DNA from: Cyanobium gracile_A | GTDB taxonomy: Bacteria; Cyanobacteriota; Cyanobacteriia; PCC-6307; Cyanobiaceae | DNA length: 64,000 bases | Assembly: GCF_034931305.1 (NCBI RefSeq) | Contig: NZ_JAYGHY010000006.1 | Location: 1 to 64,000, forward strand | Direction of reading: 5' to 3' | Shown: positions 25,467 to 33,166 of the stretch, one piece after another | Layout of the letters: the number at the start of each line of letters is the position of its first letter | Numbering within the stretch: the stretch's first letter is position 1 | Position numbers and translations under genes: made by a program | Notes under the pieces: generated by a model | What the model saw: only the letters and a program-made list of their open reading frames with translations | The model's database searches: none | Told to the model about the DNA's origin: nothing

Positions 25467-26521
25467 TGACTCGGGGGGCAGGGGACGCTGCGGCGGGGCA
25501 CCAGCAGCGCCAGATGGTTGTCCTGAAAGGCGCTGAAGTTATCGTCCGACGCCAGCAGCAGGCTGGGGCGGCCATCGGCCTGGGCGGGCCCGGGGGTCAG
25601 GGCTTCCCAGTTGTCGGGCGGCAGGCCGGCTTCGATCAGATCCCACTGGCGGAGCGGCTGCAGCACGACGTCCGGTTCGGTCTCGCCATCGGGCAGCGGG
25701 TAGTGGGCCAGAAGGATCTGCCACTGATCGGGGGCCTGGAAGCGCCGCAGCAGGGCCAGCAGCCCCGGCGCCGGCGAGGCAGCGTCCACCACCAGCAGAT
25801 CGGTCAGCCCCCAGCCAGCACCGGCGGGAATGGCCAGACGGGCCAGGGGCCGGGCAACGGCACTGGTGGGGCCGAAGGTCCAGCCCAGCAGCCTCACCTG
25901 GCCTGGAGGGTCCTGCAGCAGGGGCGATTCCGCGGCCATCAGCAGCCGATCGGCCTGGCCTGGCCGGCGCAGCAGGGCCAGGGATTCCGGGCCCTGGTTG
26001 GCGCCCAGCCCCCGTCCTGGGGCCGGCCGCCAATCGGCGGGCAGGGCATAGGCGTGCTCCAGCTGGCCGCTGTCCCGATCGAAAGCCAGCAGCTGGGCCA
26101 CCCGCGCCGTGCGGCGGCGCCCCTCGCTGGCCACCCAGAGCCGCTCGCCGAGCACCACCAGCCCTTCGCCATCGATCTCTGCCGGCAGCGGCGCCCTGGG
26201 GGATCCCGTCAGATCCAGCTGGAACAGGGGCTGCAGTGGCACCCTCCCCAACCGCCGCACGCCGCTCCAGGCGCTCACCCGGCCCTGGGGGGCATCGCTG
26301 AGCAACAGCAGCGCATCGGTGTCGCTCTGATAGCCGGCGGCGGAGAAGCCTCCTGAGGCTTGCCCGTTCGCGTCCCTCCGGGGCAGGCGGGCGCGTGCCA
26401 CCAGCTCCCAGCCCGCCTCGGCCGGGCAGGGCAGCAGGGGAGGTGGAGCGACGGCGACGGGCGGCACAACCATGGACAGAGTCTCCTGTCGGCGCGGGGT
26501 GCCGGCGGCATCCGGGGACAC
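25463..26521 (-). CDS. Esterase-like phytase family protein
   Basis: A 352-residue beta-propeller-like protein. The segments FSAAGYQSDTDALLLLSD, IDGEGLVVLGERLWVASEG and NQGPESLALLRRPGQ have the Ile-Glu-Gly/Asn-x-Gly-x-Glu pattern of the 'esterase-like activity of phytase' family (PF13449). No normal signal peptide is evident at this start; an in-frame ATG at 26473 (MVVPPVAVAPPP) is an alternative. It leads the operon with phoX, which points to release of phosphate from organic compounds. The family assignment is firmer than the exact substrate. Confidence 0.7.
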   Translation of the reverse strand: MSPDAAGTPRRQETLSMVVPPVAVAPPPLLPCPAEAGWELVARARLPRRDANGQASGGFSAAGYQSDTDALLLLSDAPQGRVSAWSGVRRLGRVPLQPLFQLDLTGSPRAPLPAEIDGEGLVVLGERLWVASEGRRRTARVAQLLAFDRDSGQLEHAYALPADWRPAPGRGLGANQGPESLALLRRPGQADRLLMAAESPLLQDPPGQVRLLGWTFGPTSAVARPLARLAIPAGAGWGLTDLLVVDAASPAPGLLALLRRFQAPDQWQILLAHYPLPDGETEPDVVLQPLRQWDLIEAGLPPDNWEALTPGPAQADGRPSLLLASDDNFSAFQDNHLALLVPRRSVPCPPSQ

Positions 26522-26562
26522 GCGCTGGGGGCGGTTAGGGTCGACTCCCGCAGGGATGAGCC

Positions 26563-27372
26563 ATGAAATCCCCTTCGGGAGCCCTCACCGTGGCCGGCGG
26601 CTCCGGTGAGGACAACGGCAAACGCCTGGCGGTGCTGATCGATGCCGACAACGCCCGGGCGGCGGTGATCGAGGCGGTGCTGGAGGAAGTGGCCCGCTTC
26701 GGGGAGGCGATCGTGCGGCGCATCTACGGCGACTTCACCTCACCGGAGAGTGCCTCCTGGAAGAAGTTGCTCAATAAATTTTCGATCAAGCCGATGCAGC
26801 AGTTCGCCTACACCGTGGGCAAGAACGCCACCGACAGCACGATGATCATCGACGCGATGGATCTGCTGTACACCCGCCGCTTCGATGGCTTTTGCCTGGT
26901 GACCAGCGACAGCGATTTCACCGGCCTGGCCGTGCGCCTGCGGGAGGAGGGCCTGCTGGTGTACGGCTTCGGTGAGGAGAAGACCCCGGCGGCCTTCCGC
27001 AATGCCTGCCACAAGTTTCTGTTCACCGAAGTGCTGCGGACCGCCGCCCGCCACGGAGAAGATGCCGCCGCCGCGGAAAGCGCCCGTCGCCCCCAGGACA
27101 GTGACCCCCCCGCCGGCGGCCAGCCCGTCATTCCCGCCGATTTCCTGATGGAGGCCCTGGATCGCTCGGTGGATGAATCGGGCTGGACCCAGCTGGGCAC
27201 CTTCGGCAGCTACCTGCAGAAGATCCAGCCCGACTTCGACACCCGCCTCTACGGCTTCCGCAAGCTCTCCGATCTGGTGCGGGGCTGTCCGTCCCTGTTC
27301 GTGATGGAGGAGCGGGAGGCCCCCAGCGGCAACCGCACGATCGTGTACGTGCGAGCCAGGGAGGACGACTGA
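26563..27372 (+). CDS. NYN-domain nuclease-like protein with LOTUS/OST-HTH domain
   Basis: A 269-residue protein. The NYN (PIN-like) domain spans residues ~20-165, with acidic residues in VLIDADNARAA, TDSTMIIDAMDLLY and LVTSDSDFTGLAVRLREEG that could bind metal for RNA cleavage. A C-terminal OST-HTH/LOTUS domain (residues ~190-265, WTQLGTFGSYLQKIQPDFD) is expected to bind RNA. This architecture is widespread in bacteria; one cyanobacterial NYN protein, LabA, affects clock output, but this protein's role is unknown. It is followed 8 bases later by a PhzF gene on the same strand. Confidence 0.88.
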   Translation: MKSPSGALTVAGGSGEDNGKRLAVLIDADNARAAVIEAVLEEVARFGEAIVRRIYGDFTSPESASWKKLLNKFSIKPMQQFAYTVGKNATDSTMIIDAMDLLYTRRFDGFCLVTSDSDFTGLAVRLREEGLLVYGFGEEKTPAAFRNACHKFLFTEVLRTAARHGEDAAAAESARRPQDSDPPAGGQPVIPADFLMEALDRSVDESGWTQLGTFGSYLQKIQPDFDTRLYGFRKLSDLVRGCPSLFVMEEREAPSGNRTIVYVRAREDD

Positions 27373-27380
27373 GGCCGGCC

Positions 27381-28214
27381 ATGACCCTTCTGCGCCTGGC
27401 GGCCTTCAGCGACGGTGATCGGGGCGGCAATCCCGCCGGCGTCGTGATCGGCGAGCACCTGCCTGAGGCCCCGGAGATGCAGCGGATCGCGGCCGCGGTG
27501 GGGTATTCGGAAACGGTCTTCTCAGCACCGTATGGGGCGGGCTGGCGGGTGCGCTATTTCTCCCCGACCGTCGAAGTGCCCTTCTGCGGCCATGCCACCG
27601 TCGCCCTGGGGGCCGCCCTGGCCGACCGCTGCGGCGACGGGGTCTTCCCGCTCACGCTGAACCAGGCAGAGATCACGGTGGAGGGTCGGCGCCAGGGGGA
27701 GCACTGGAGCGCCGCCTTGCAGTCGCCCCCCACCCACCAGCGCCCCGTGGCGCCCGATCTGCTCACCGCCAGCCTGGCGCTGTTCGGCTACGAACCCAGC
27801 GACCTGGACCCGGTCCTGCCAGCGGCCATCGTCCACGGTGGTGCCGACCACCTGCTGCTGGCCCTGCGCCGCCGTGGGGACCTGGCGGCCATGCGCTACG
27901 CCATGGAGGACGGGGCCCGACTGATGGGGGAGGCGGGACTGCTGACGCTCCTGCTGGTGTGGGGAGAAGGGCCCCGGACGTTCCACAGCCGCAATCCCGC
28001 CGCCGCCTGTGGCGTCTATGAGGATCCGGCCACGGGGTCGGCCACCGCGGCCCTGGCCGGCTACCTGCAGACCCTCGGCTGGCCCCACGGCGGCCGCATC
28101 GCGGTGGTGCAGGGGGAGGACATGGGCTGCCGCTCCCTGCTGGAGGCTGAGATCCCCCGGGAACCGGGCGGCTCGATCCGGGTGTCGGGCAAGGTTCGCC
28201 CCCTGGCGGGCTGA
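27381..28214 (+). CDS. PhzF family isomerase-like protein
   Basis: A 277-residue protein of the PhzF/diaminopimelate epimerase fold. Motifs in order are GNPAGVV near the N-terminus, SETVF with the catalytic Glu, FCGHATVALG, and EDPATGSATAALAGYL near residue 215. PhzF of phenazine producers isomerises dihydro-hydroxyanthranilate; no other phenazine gene is near, so the substrate here is unknown. It follows the NYN gene closely and is probably co-transcribed with it. Confidence 0.9.
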   Translation: MTLLRLAAFSDGDRGGNPAGVVIGEHLPEAPEMQRIAAAVGYSETVFSAPYGAGWRVRYFSPTVEVPFCGHATVALGAALADRCGDGVFPLTLNQAEITVEGRRQGEHWSAALQSPPTHQRPVAPDLLTASLALFGYEPSDLDPVLPAAIVHGGADHLLLALRRRGDLAAMRYAMEDGARLMGEAGLLTLLLVWGEGPRTFHSRNPAAACGVYEDPATGSATAALAGYLQTLGWPHGGRIAVVQGEDMGCRSLLEAEIPREPGGSIRVSGKVRPLAG

Positions 28215-28215
28215 T

Positions 28216-28299
28216 TCAGGAGGCCTTCTCCAGCCGTTTCACGATCCAGCCCATCAACACCAGCGAACCCAGCAGCGCCGCGAGCAGGGCGATGGTCAT
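28216..28299 (-). CDS. Possible 27-residue membrane microprotein
   Basis: A very short frame with ATG at 28299 and TGA at 28218-28216. The product starts MTIALLAALLGSLVLMGW, a single hydrophobic helix, and ends in a charged tail IVKRLEKAS. This helix plus positive tail is what small subunits of photosynthetic complexes look like, but I cannot match it to a known one. The codons are those of the genome. It fits exactly between phzF (stop 2 bases away) and the divergent GGCT gene. No ribosome site is clear. Confidence 0.45.
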   Translation of the reverse strand: MTIALLAALLGSLVLMGWIVKRLEKAS

Positions 28300-28359
28300 C
28301 AAATCCGGTGCGTAACCGACCCATTATGGTCACTGGCCCCGTTCTCCCTGGTCCGCGGC

Positions 28360-28992
28360 GTGAACCGGAATCCCGAGCTGGTCTTCGTGTACGGCACTCT
28401 CCAGCGGGGCCAGGTCAATCACCACTGGCTGGCGGCGTGCGGCTTCGAGGGGGAGGGCACCGTGGGCGGGCTGGTGCTGCACGACCTCGGTCCCTTCCCC
28501 ATGGCGATTCCCGGCTCCGGTGAGGTCCATGGCGAGGTCTATCGGCTGAGCGCGGAGGACCTGGTCCGCCTCGACCGGCTTGAGGGATATCCCCGGCTCT
28601 ACAAGCGGCTACCCATGCCCCTGGGCGATGGGCGTTGGGCCTGGGTGTACGTGGGTCGGCCGCGGCAGGTGCGGAACGTGCCGGCCATCGCTGGCGGCCG
28701 CTGGAGTGGGGGCGGAACGGTGCGGAGCTTGCTGACGGCCCTGCTGCTTGCGATCGCCCCCGCCGGGGCCATGGACGATGTCCTGGCAGCGGCGGGGAGC
28801 GGCAGGACCAGTTGCCTGGCCTGGCAAAAGGCCAGGGGACAGGAGAAGGTGCGCCTTGGGAATGATCTGGGTGGTGCCAACTACCTGACGCGGCGCCACC
28901 TGGACGCTTCCTCTGTGCTGCAGAACCCTGCGGTGCCCATCGAACCGCTGTATCTGACCAGCGATCTCAGGCACCTTTGCAATGGTCGGTGA
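28360..28992 (+). CDS. Gamma-glutamylcyclotransferase-like protein with secreted-looking tail
   Basis: Begins at GTG 28360 and gives 210 residues. Residues 1-~115 match the AIG2/GGCT fold: FVYGTLQRGQVNHHWL (the YGTL-type substrate loop), then GEVYRLSAEDLVRLDRLEGYP. Such enzymes remove gamma-glutamyl groups as 5-oxoproline. From about residue 120 the sequence changes: VRSLLTALLLAIAPAGAMDD looks like a signal peptide, followed by ~70 residues with two Cys. A GTG at 28720 could start this part as a separate secreted protein. No stop divides the two parts. Confidence 0.65.
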   Translation: MNRNPELVFVYGTLQRGQVNHHWLAACGFEGEGTVGGLVLHDLGPFPMAIPGSGEVHGEVYRLSAEDLVRLDRLEGYPRLYKRLPMPLGDGRWAWVYVGRPRQVRNVPAIAGGRWSGGGTVRSLLTALLLAIAPAGAMDDVLAAAGSGRTSCLAWQKARGQEKVRLGNDLGGANYLTRRHLDASSVLQNPAVPIEPLYLTSDLRHLCNGR

Positions 28993-29249
28993 ACCATGCT
29001 GATGTGGCTTGCTGGCCATGGTTCCCCGTTGTCCTGCGTCTCAATCCAGGCTCGGAGCCCTGCCCATAATCCGCCGCGGCAGCTCCGATTGGTTTAGCTG
29101 GATCGTGCCAGGGTTTTTGCGAAGCTGGAGTCGTTCCGAAGCCCGCGCCGGTTCAGGGTGTGGGGCCATCGCCACGAGCGTGGACGGCTGCGTCGGGAGG
29201 GAATTGTCGTGTGTCTGTTTCGCCAACCAAGCGACACTCCTCAACTCAG

Positions 29250-31439
29250 TTAGCGAAAGCGCCGCACCAGAGGTTCCGCCCTCCACACACTGCCAACGAG
29301 GATCAGAAAGGAATCGACGATTCCGACGCGATTCAACTTCTGGAACCAAACGGTTTCGTTGTATAGCAGCCGGATCAAGGCCTCTTCCTGTTCAACCGAT
29401 TGCAAGTGGAATTCAAGCCCGAGGACTGGGTAGCCATGTTTGCTGCTCTGCCTGACGATTTTGGAGGGTAGCGTGAGCTTGCTCTGGGGAAGGTCGAGCA
29501 TGGCGTCACCACCATCCAGCGACACCACGCGATCGGTCAGGGCCATGGTCAGACCACTCTCGGACACATCCTGCGTGACTCCCCAAACCTCCTGGCCGCC
29601 GATCCGAAGACGGGCGATCGTTTCGAGCGGAAATCGATCGTGTCGGCGCCGCACCGGCCGATCAATGCAGGCCAGCAAACAGATGAATATGATCAATGCG
29701 TTGTAGGCGTTCCAGGCCAGCATCACTTCTTCACCCTCAAAGGGGGATCGCATCCAGGCCGGATTGATCAGAGGCAAGCCGTAGCGAGCAAACATGGCAA
29801 CTGAGAAAATCACCAAATAGGCAAGCAGGGGCCAGGCTAGGCGAATATCCATGCTCTGGCGAAGGTTCATCACGTCTTTGTTGGTCACCAGGCTACCGAT
29901 GTGGCCCATCGGATTTCCGATCATGCGGGTCAGGCGGCCAAGGGCTGGAAAACAGAACAGCGATTCATAAATCTCTGTCCACAATTGCGAATAGTGACTG
30001 TTGCTTTGCCAGGATAAAATACCGTGAAGGATGATTGTGAACGGCAGCCCATAAAAGAGATATTCGGATGGTGGGGCTGCAATCAGGCTGAAGCCTATCA
30101 CGAAACTCAGCAAGGGAAGGATAATGTAACCAGCACGAAAAAGGGGCATGAAGCAGTAGAGCGCCTGGCTGATAAAGAAAGACTTCTGCCAAACGCCAAG
30201 CTTGGTCCAAATGGGCAGGTCTCTCCAGCAGAAGTAGATCTGTACATTGCCTTGAAGCCAGCGCAGGCGCTGATCGAGATAGTCGCGAAAGGTGCGCGGA
30301 ACCTCGCCGAGGCTGAGAATCTCATCGAGATAGACGACACGCCATCCTTTGATCTCCAAGCTTGTGCCTGTCTGATAATCCTCCACAATGCACTTGGTGT
30401 AGTAACCGCCCACCGACGCCAGCGCCTGCCGCCTGACCACATAAGATGTACCGCAGCAGATCACCGCATTGAAGCGATCACGAACAACCTGATTGTAGTG
30501 AAAGAAACTATCGAGATCGCTGGGCATCAGGAAATCGAGTCCAAGATTTCTCAGGTGAAAATCAGAATTGAAGTAGTGCTGTGGAGTCTGGATCAAACCC
30601 ACGTTGGGATCACTGAAAAAGCCAACAGTGCGGTAGAGAAACTGTTTGAACGGGATGAAGTCACAGTCGAAAACGGCAATCAGTTCGCCCTGTGTGCATC
30701 CAAGTGCATGGTTGAGATTACCGGCTTTGCGGTGCAGATTATCTGGTCTGCTAATATACTTCACGCCAAGCTCAGAGGCTAGATCGGCCATGGCAGGCCT
30801 ACGCCCATCATCTAGGATATAAATAGTCTTGTTCGGGTAATCGATGCCGCGGCATGCCAGTACGGCTCGCCGAACCATCTTGACGGATTCATTGTAGGTT
30901 GGGATGTAGACATCTACTGAAGGTGGGTTCTTGATTCTGGATCGAAAGTATTTATTGGCCTGGTGAATTCTCTTGTCTGGATCAAAGAAGACTGATGGAT
31001 AGAACTGCAGTGCGATGCTGAACAAAGAGATGACTTCGATCAGAAAAAGTGCAAGGCTGCATGCCAAGCTGAATGGGTGCGCGGTGTTCAGGGTCGTCGA
31101 ACGCCAGATGAAATAGCGCAGGCTGAAGCCGGTCAGGAGAGTCGATCCCAGCAGGTATCCCCAAGGACGCCGGGGAACAAAGCGCATGCCCAGCACGATG
31201 CCCACGGCGACCATGACGGGCTGAACGGCATGGATCCAGTCGTTCTGAACCCCCCAGCGCTCGGGAAGCTCTCGGGTTTCGAGTGGATTCAGCAGCCCGG
31301 GCGCCACCAGCCCGAACTGCAGGTTTGCCATCACCAGCGCCAGGAAGAGGCTCACCGTTGAGAGCACCAGGAAGCCCCACACCCAAGGGGAGATGCGGCT
31401 CGGCCCGATCGCAGTGGGAAAGGGGTTGAGGAACTTCAT
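29250..31439 (-). CDS. Cellulose synthase catalytic subunit with PilZ domain
   Basis: A 729-residue family 2 glycosyltransferase of the cellulose synthase type, building beta-1,4-glucan from UDP-glucose and passing it through the membrane. Catalytic motifs: YIPTYNE, DDG, FDCDFIPF (DxD), VEDYQTG (here VED for the usual TED) and QRLRWLQGN. N- and C-terminal helices surround the GT domain. A C-terminal PilZ domain has RRRHDR and VTQDVSESGL, the two c-di-GMP-binding elements, so activity should need c-di-GMP. The gene is AT-richer than its neighbours. It overlaps the HlyD gene start by 4 bases; no bcsB, bcsC or bcsZ is present. Confidence 0.9.
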   Translation of the reverse strand: MKFLNPFPTAIGPSRISPWVWGFLVLSTVSLFLALVMANLQFGLVAPGLLNPLETRELPERWGVQNDWIHAVQPVMVAVGIVLGMRFVPRRPWGYLLGSTLLTGFSLRYFIWRSTTLNTAHPFSLACSLALFLIEVISLFSIALQFYPSVFFDPDKRIHQANKYFRSRIKNPPSVDVYIPTYNESVKMVRRAVLACRGIDYPNKTIYILDDGRRPAMADLASELGVKYISRPDNLHRKAGNLNHALGCTQGELIAVFDCDFIPFKQFLYRTVGFFSDPNVGLIQTPQHYFNSDFHLRNLGLDFLMPSDLDSFFHYNQVVRDRFNAVICCGTSYVVRRQALASVGGYYTKCIVEDYQTGTSLEIKGWRVVYLDEILSLGEVPRTFRDYLDQRLRWLQGNVQIYFCWRDLPIWTKLGVWQKSFFISQALYCFMPLFRAGYIILPLLSFVIGFSLIAAPPSEYLFYGLPFTIILHGILSWQSNSHYSQLWTEIYESLFCFPALGRLTRMIGNPMGHIGSLVTNKDVMNLRQSMDIRLAWPLLAYLVIFSVAMFARYGLPLINPAWMRSPFEGEEVMLAWNAYNALIIFICLLACIDRPVRRRHDRFPLETIARLRIGGQEVWGVTQDVSESGLTMALTDRVVSLDGGDAMLDLPQSKLTLPSKIVRQSSKHGYPVLGLEFHLQSVEQEEALIRLLYNETVWFQKLNRVGIVDSFLILVGSVWRAEPLVRRFR

Positions 31440-32755
31440 CGTTCGAAGATCACCCTGCCCGTATATCCCACGTAGCAGAACTGCAACGGAGGAGATGGAA
31501 CATCGTTGAGGAGGCGCACCCGCACCTCACTTTCCCTGGCCAGATTGATCGGAATCGGGACCAGCGGGTCGTTACCGAGCCGCAGCCGCCCGATCCCCGA
31601 GCGGATCGACTCCACTTCACCCCGCAGCGTCATCCGCCTGCCCACCAACTCGATCCGGGCGCCAGTGCCGATCTGCAGTCGGTTCAGATCGTTCTCCGCC
31701 ACGTAGGTGATGACCCAGCGGTTCTCGCAATCGATCAGTTTCATCACGGGCTGCAGGGCCTCAAGCAGATCACCGGCCTGCGCCTGCAGCTCCCATACAA
31801 CGGCCCTTCGAGGGCTGCGCAGCGTGCTCTGGTGTCGCTTGTCCCATTGCTGGGTGGCGTCGGCCAGCTGCCGCTCCAGACCGGCCACCCGCTGATCTTG
31901 AGTGCCCAGGTCGCCCTGCAGTGCCTGGAGGCTGCGCCTGGCCTCCTGAAGACGTACCACAGGATCGGAGCCACTGCGGTTGTTGCGCAGCACCAGGTTG
32001 TTCATCGCGGCCTCCAGGTCGGTGCGGCCGCTGGCCAACCGGGCTTTGAGGCCCGTCAGCTCGCGTCGCCGCTGCAGCTCGGTGGTCCTGGCCCGGTCGT
32101 AGACGTTGGCGGCGACCGCGCCGTTGCGAAAAAGACCTTCCACGCGCTTGGTTTCCCGCTCTGCAAAGGCCAGCTCGGCCCGGGCGCGCTGCAGGTCGGC
32201 TGTGGTCTGACCGAGGTCCTGTCTGTTGCGGCGGATTTCCAGGGCCTGTTGACGTTCGGCATCGCGCTGAACGTCCGCCAACAGCTGCTTCTGCGCCTGG
32301 ACCTGACGACGCAGATCCGCTTGGCGGCTTCGGGCTTCCTGCCGCTCGGTGCTGAGCCGTTCCACCTCATCGCGGCTCGTGCGCGGGCTGCGGATAACGG
32401 CGAGCTCCTGGTCCTGGCGCACCGCTTGGCCGGCCTTCACAGGCAGTGCGTGCAGGGTGCCGGTGATCGGGGTTCGGATCGCAATCGGGGTGGCGTTGAT
32501 CACCGCATCGCGTGAGCGCGCTGTGAAGAAATTGATCACTGTGAAGGCGGTCATGACCAGCAGACCGGATCCAATCAGAATGATTAGGATTTCAGCCCCA
32601 CGGCTTCTTGTCATCCGGTCGTCGTCGGACTTGATCGGATCGGTCTCGAACGGATCCGAATTGGTGCTTGTCTCGCGGACGGGCGGTTCTGTCACCGTGG
32701 ATGATGGCTCCTGGCAAGTGCTGAAAGACGGGCCGCCATGGCTCTTATCAACCAT
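31436..32755 (-). CDS. HlyD-family membrane-fusion/adaptor protein
   Basis: A 439-residue periplasmic adaptor: an N-terminal membrane helix (residues ~62-80, ILIILIGSGLLVMTAFTVIN), a lipoyl/barrel segment starting IAIRTPITGTLHALPVKAGQ, a long coiled-coil hairpin rich in Arg, Gln and Glu (~115-300), and a second barrel part. HlyD proteins link an inner-membrane machine to a TolC-like outer channel. Since it is coupled to a cellulose synthase by a 4-base overlap, it probably exports the glucan; an HlyD/TolC route for cellulose has been described in Thermosynechococcus. ATG 32755 is preferred; a TTG at 32776 would add seven residues. Confidence 0.85.
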   Translation of the reverse strand: MVDKSHGGPSFSTCQEPSSTVTEPPVRETSTNSDPFETDPIKSDDDRMTRSRGAEILIILIGSGLLVMTAFTVINFFTARSRDAVINATPIAIRTPITGTLHALPVKAGQAVRQDQELAVIRSPRTSRDEVERLSTERQEARSRQADLRRQVQAQKQLLADVQRDAERQQALEIRRNRQDLGQTTADLQRARAELAFAERETKRVEGLFRNGAVAANVYDRARTTELQRRRELTGLKARLASGRTDLEAAMNNLVLRNNRSGSDPVVRLQEARRSLQALQGDLGTQDQRVAGLERQLADATQQWDKRHQSTLRSPRRAVVWELQAQAGDLLEALQPVMKLIDCENRWVITYVAENDLNRLQIGTGARIELVGRRMTLRGEVESIRSGIGRLRLGNDPLVPIPINLARESEVRVRLLNDVPSPPLQFCYVGYTGRVIFER

Positions 32756-33166
32756 AGCGGCACACCCCGAAGCCAACGCGACTGAGCATCGCTGTGAATA
32801 TCAGCTCTGAAAAGGCTCCTATGGGATCTGAGCCGGCGCTCTCCATGACGGTTGCATGTAAAGATTTGACGCGACTGGATGCTGGGTGGACCGGATTGGC
32901 CGCGTTCATGGGGGAAGCCGGTTGCGAACAGACGCCGTTTTGATTGTGGCGAGAGGTCTGCTGATGCAGTCCGATGCATCCATTGCGGTGGACCCAACCG
33001 AGGTCTTTTATCGGACGGTTTGAGCGGAGATTCGCTGGCCGGAATGAACCCTCATGCCCAAATTCATCCTCACTCAATTTCAGGGATGCATGAGGCTACG
33101 AATCCATTCTTCGTCTCCGGCCTGCCCTCGCCATTGCAGGCGCCCTGTTCAGCAGTGGCGTGCCGC
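32756..33166. other. Gene-free interval upstream of the cellulose operon
   Basis: About 410 bases with no supportable gene. GC content is lower than in the flanking Fe-S protein gene. Short frames on both strands lack ribosome sites and plausible products. It probably carries the promoter of the HlyD-cellulose synthase operon; I could not pick a clear -10/-35 pair or an inverted repeat. Confidence 0.5.
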
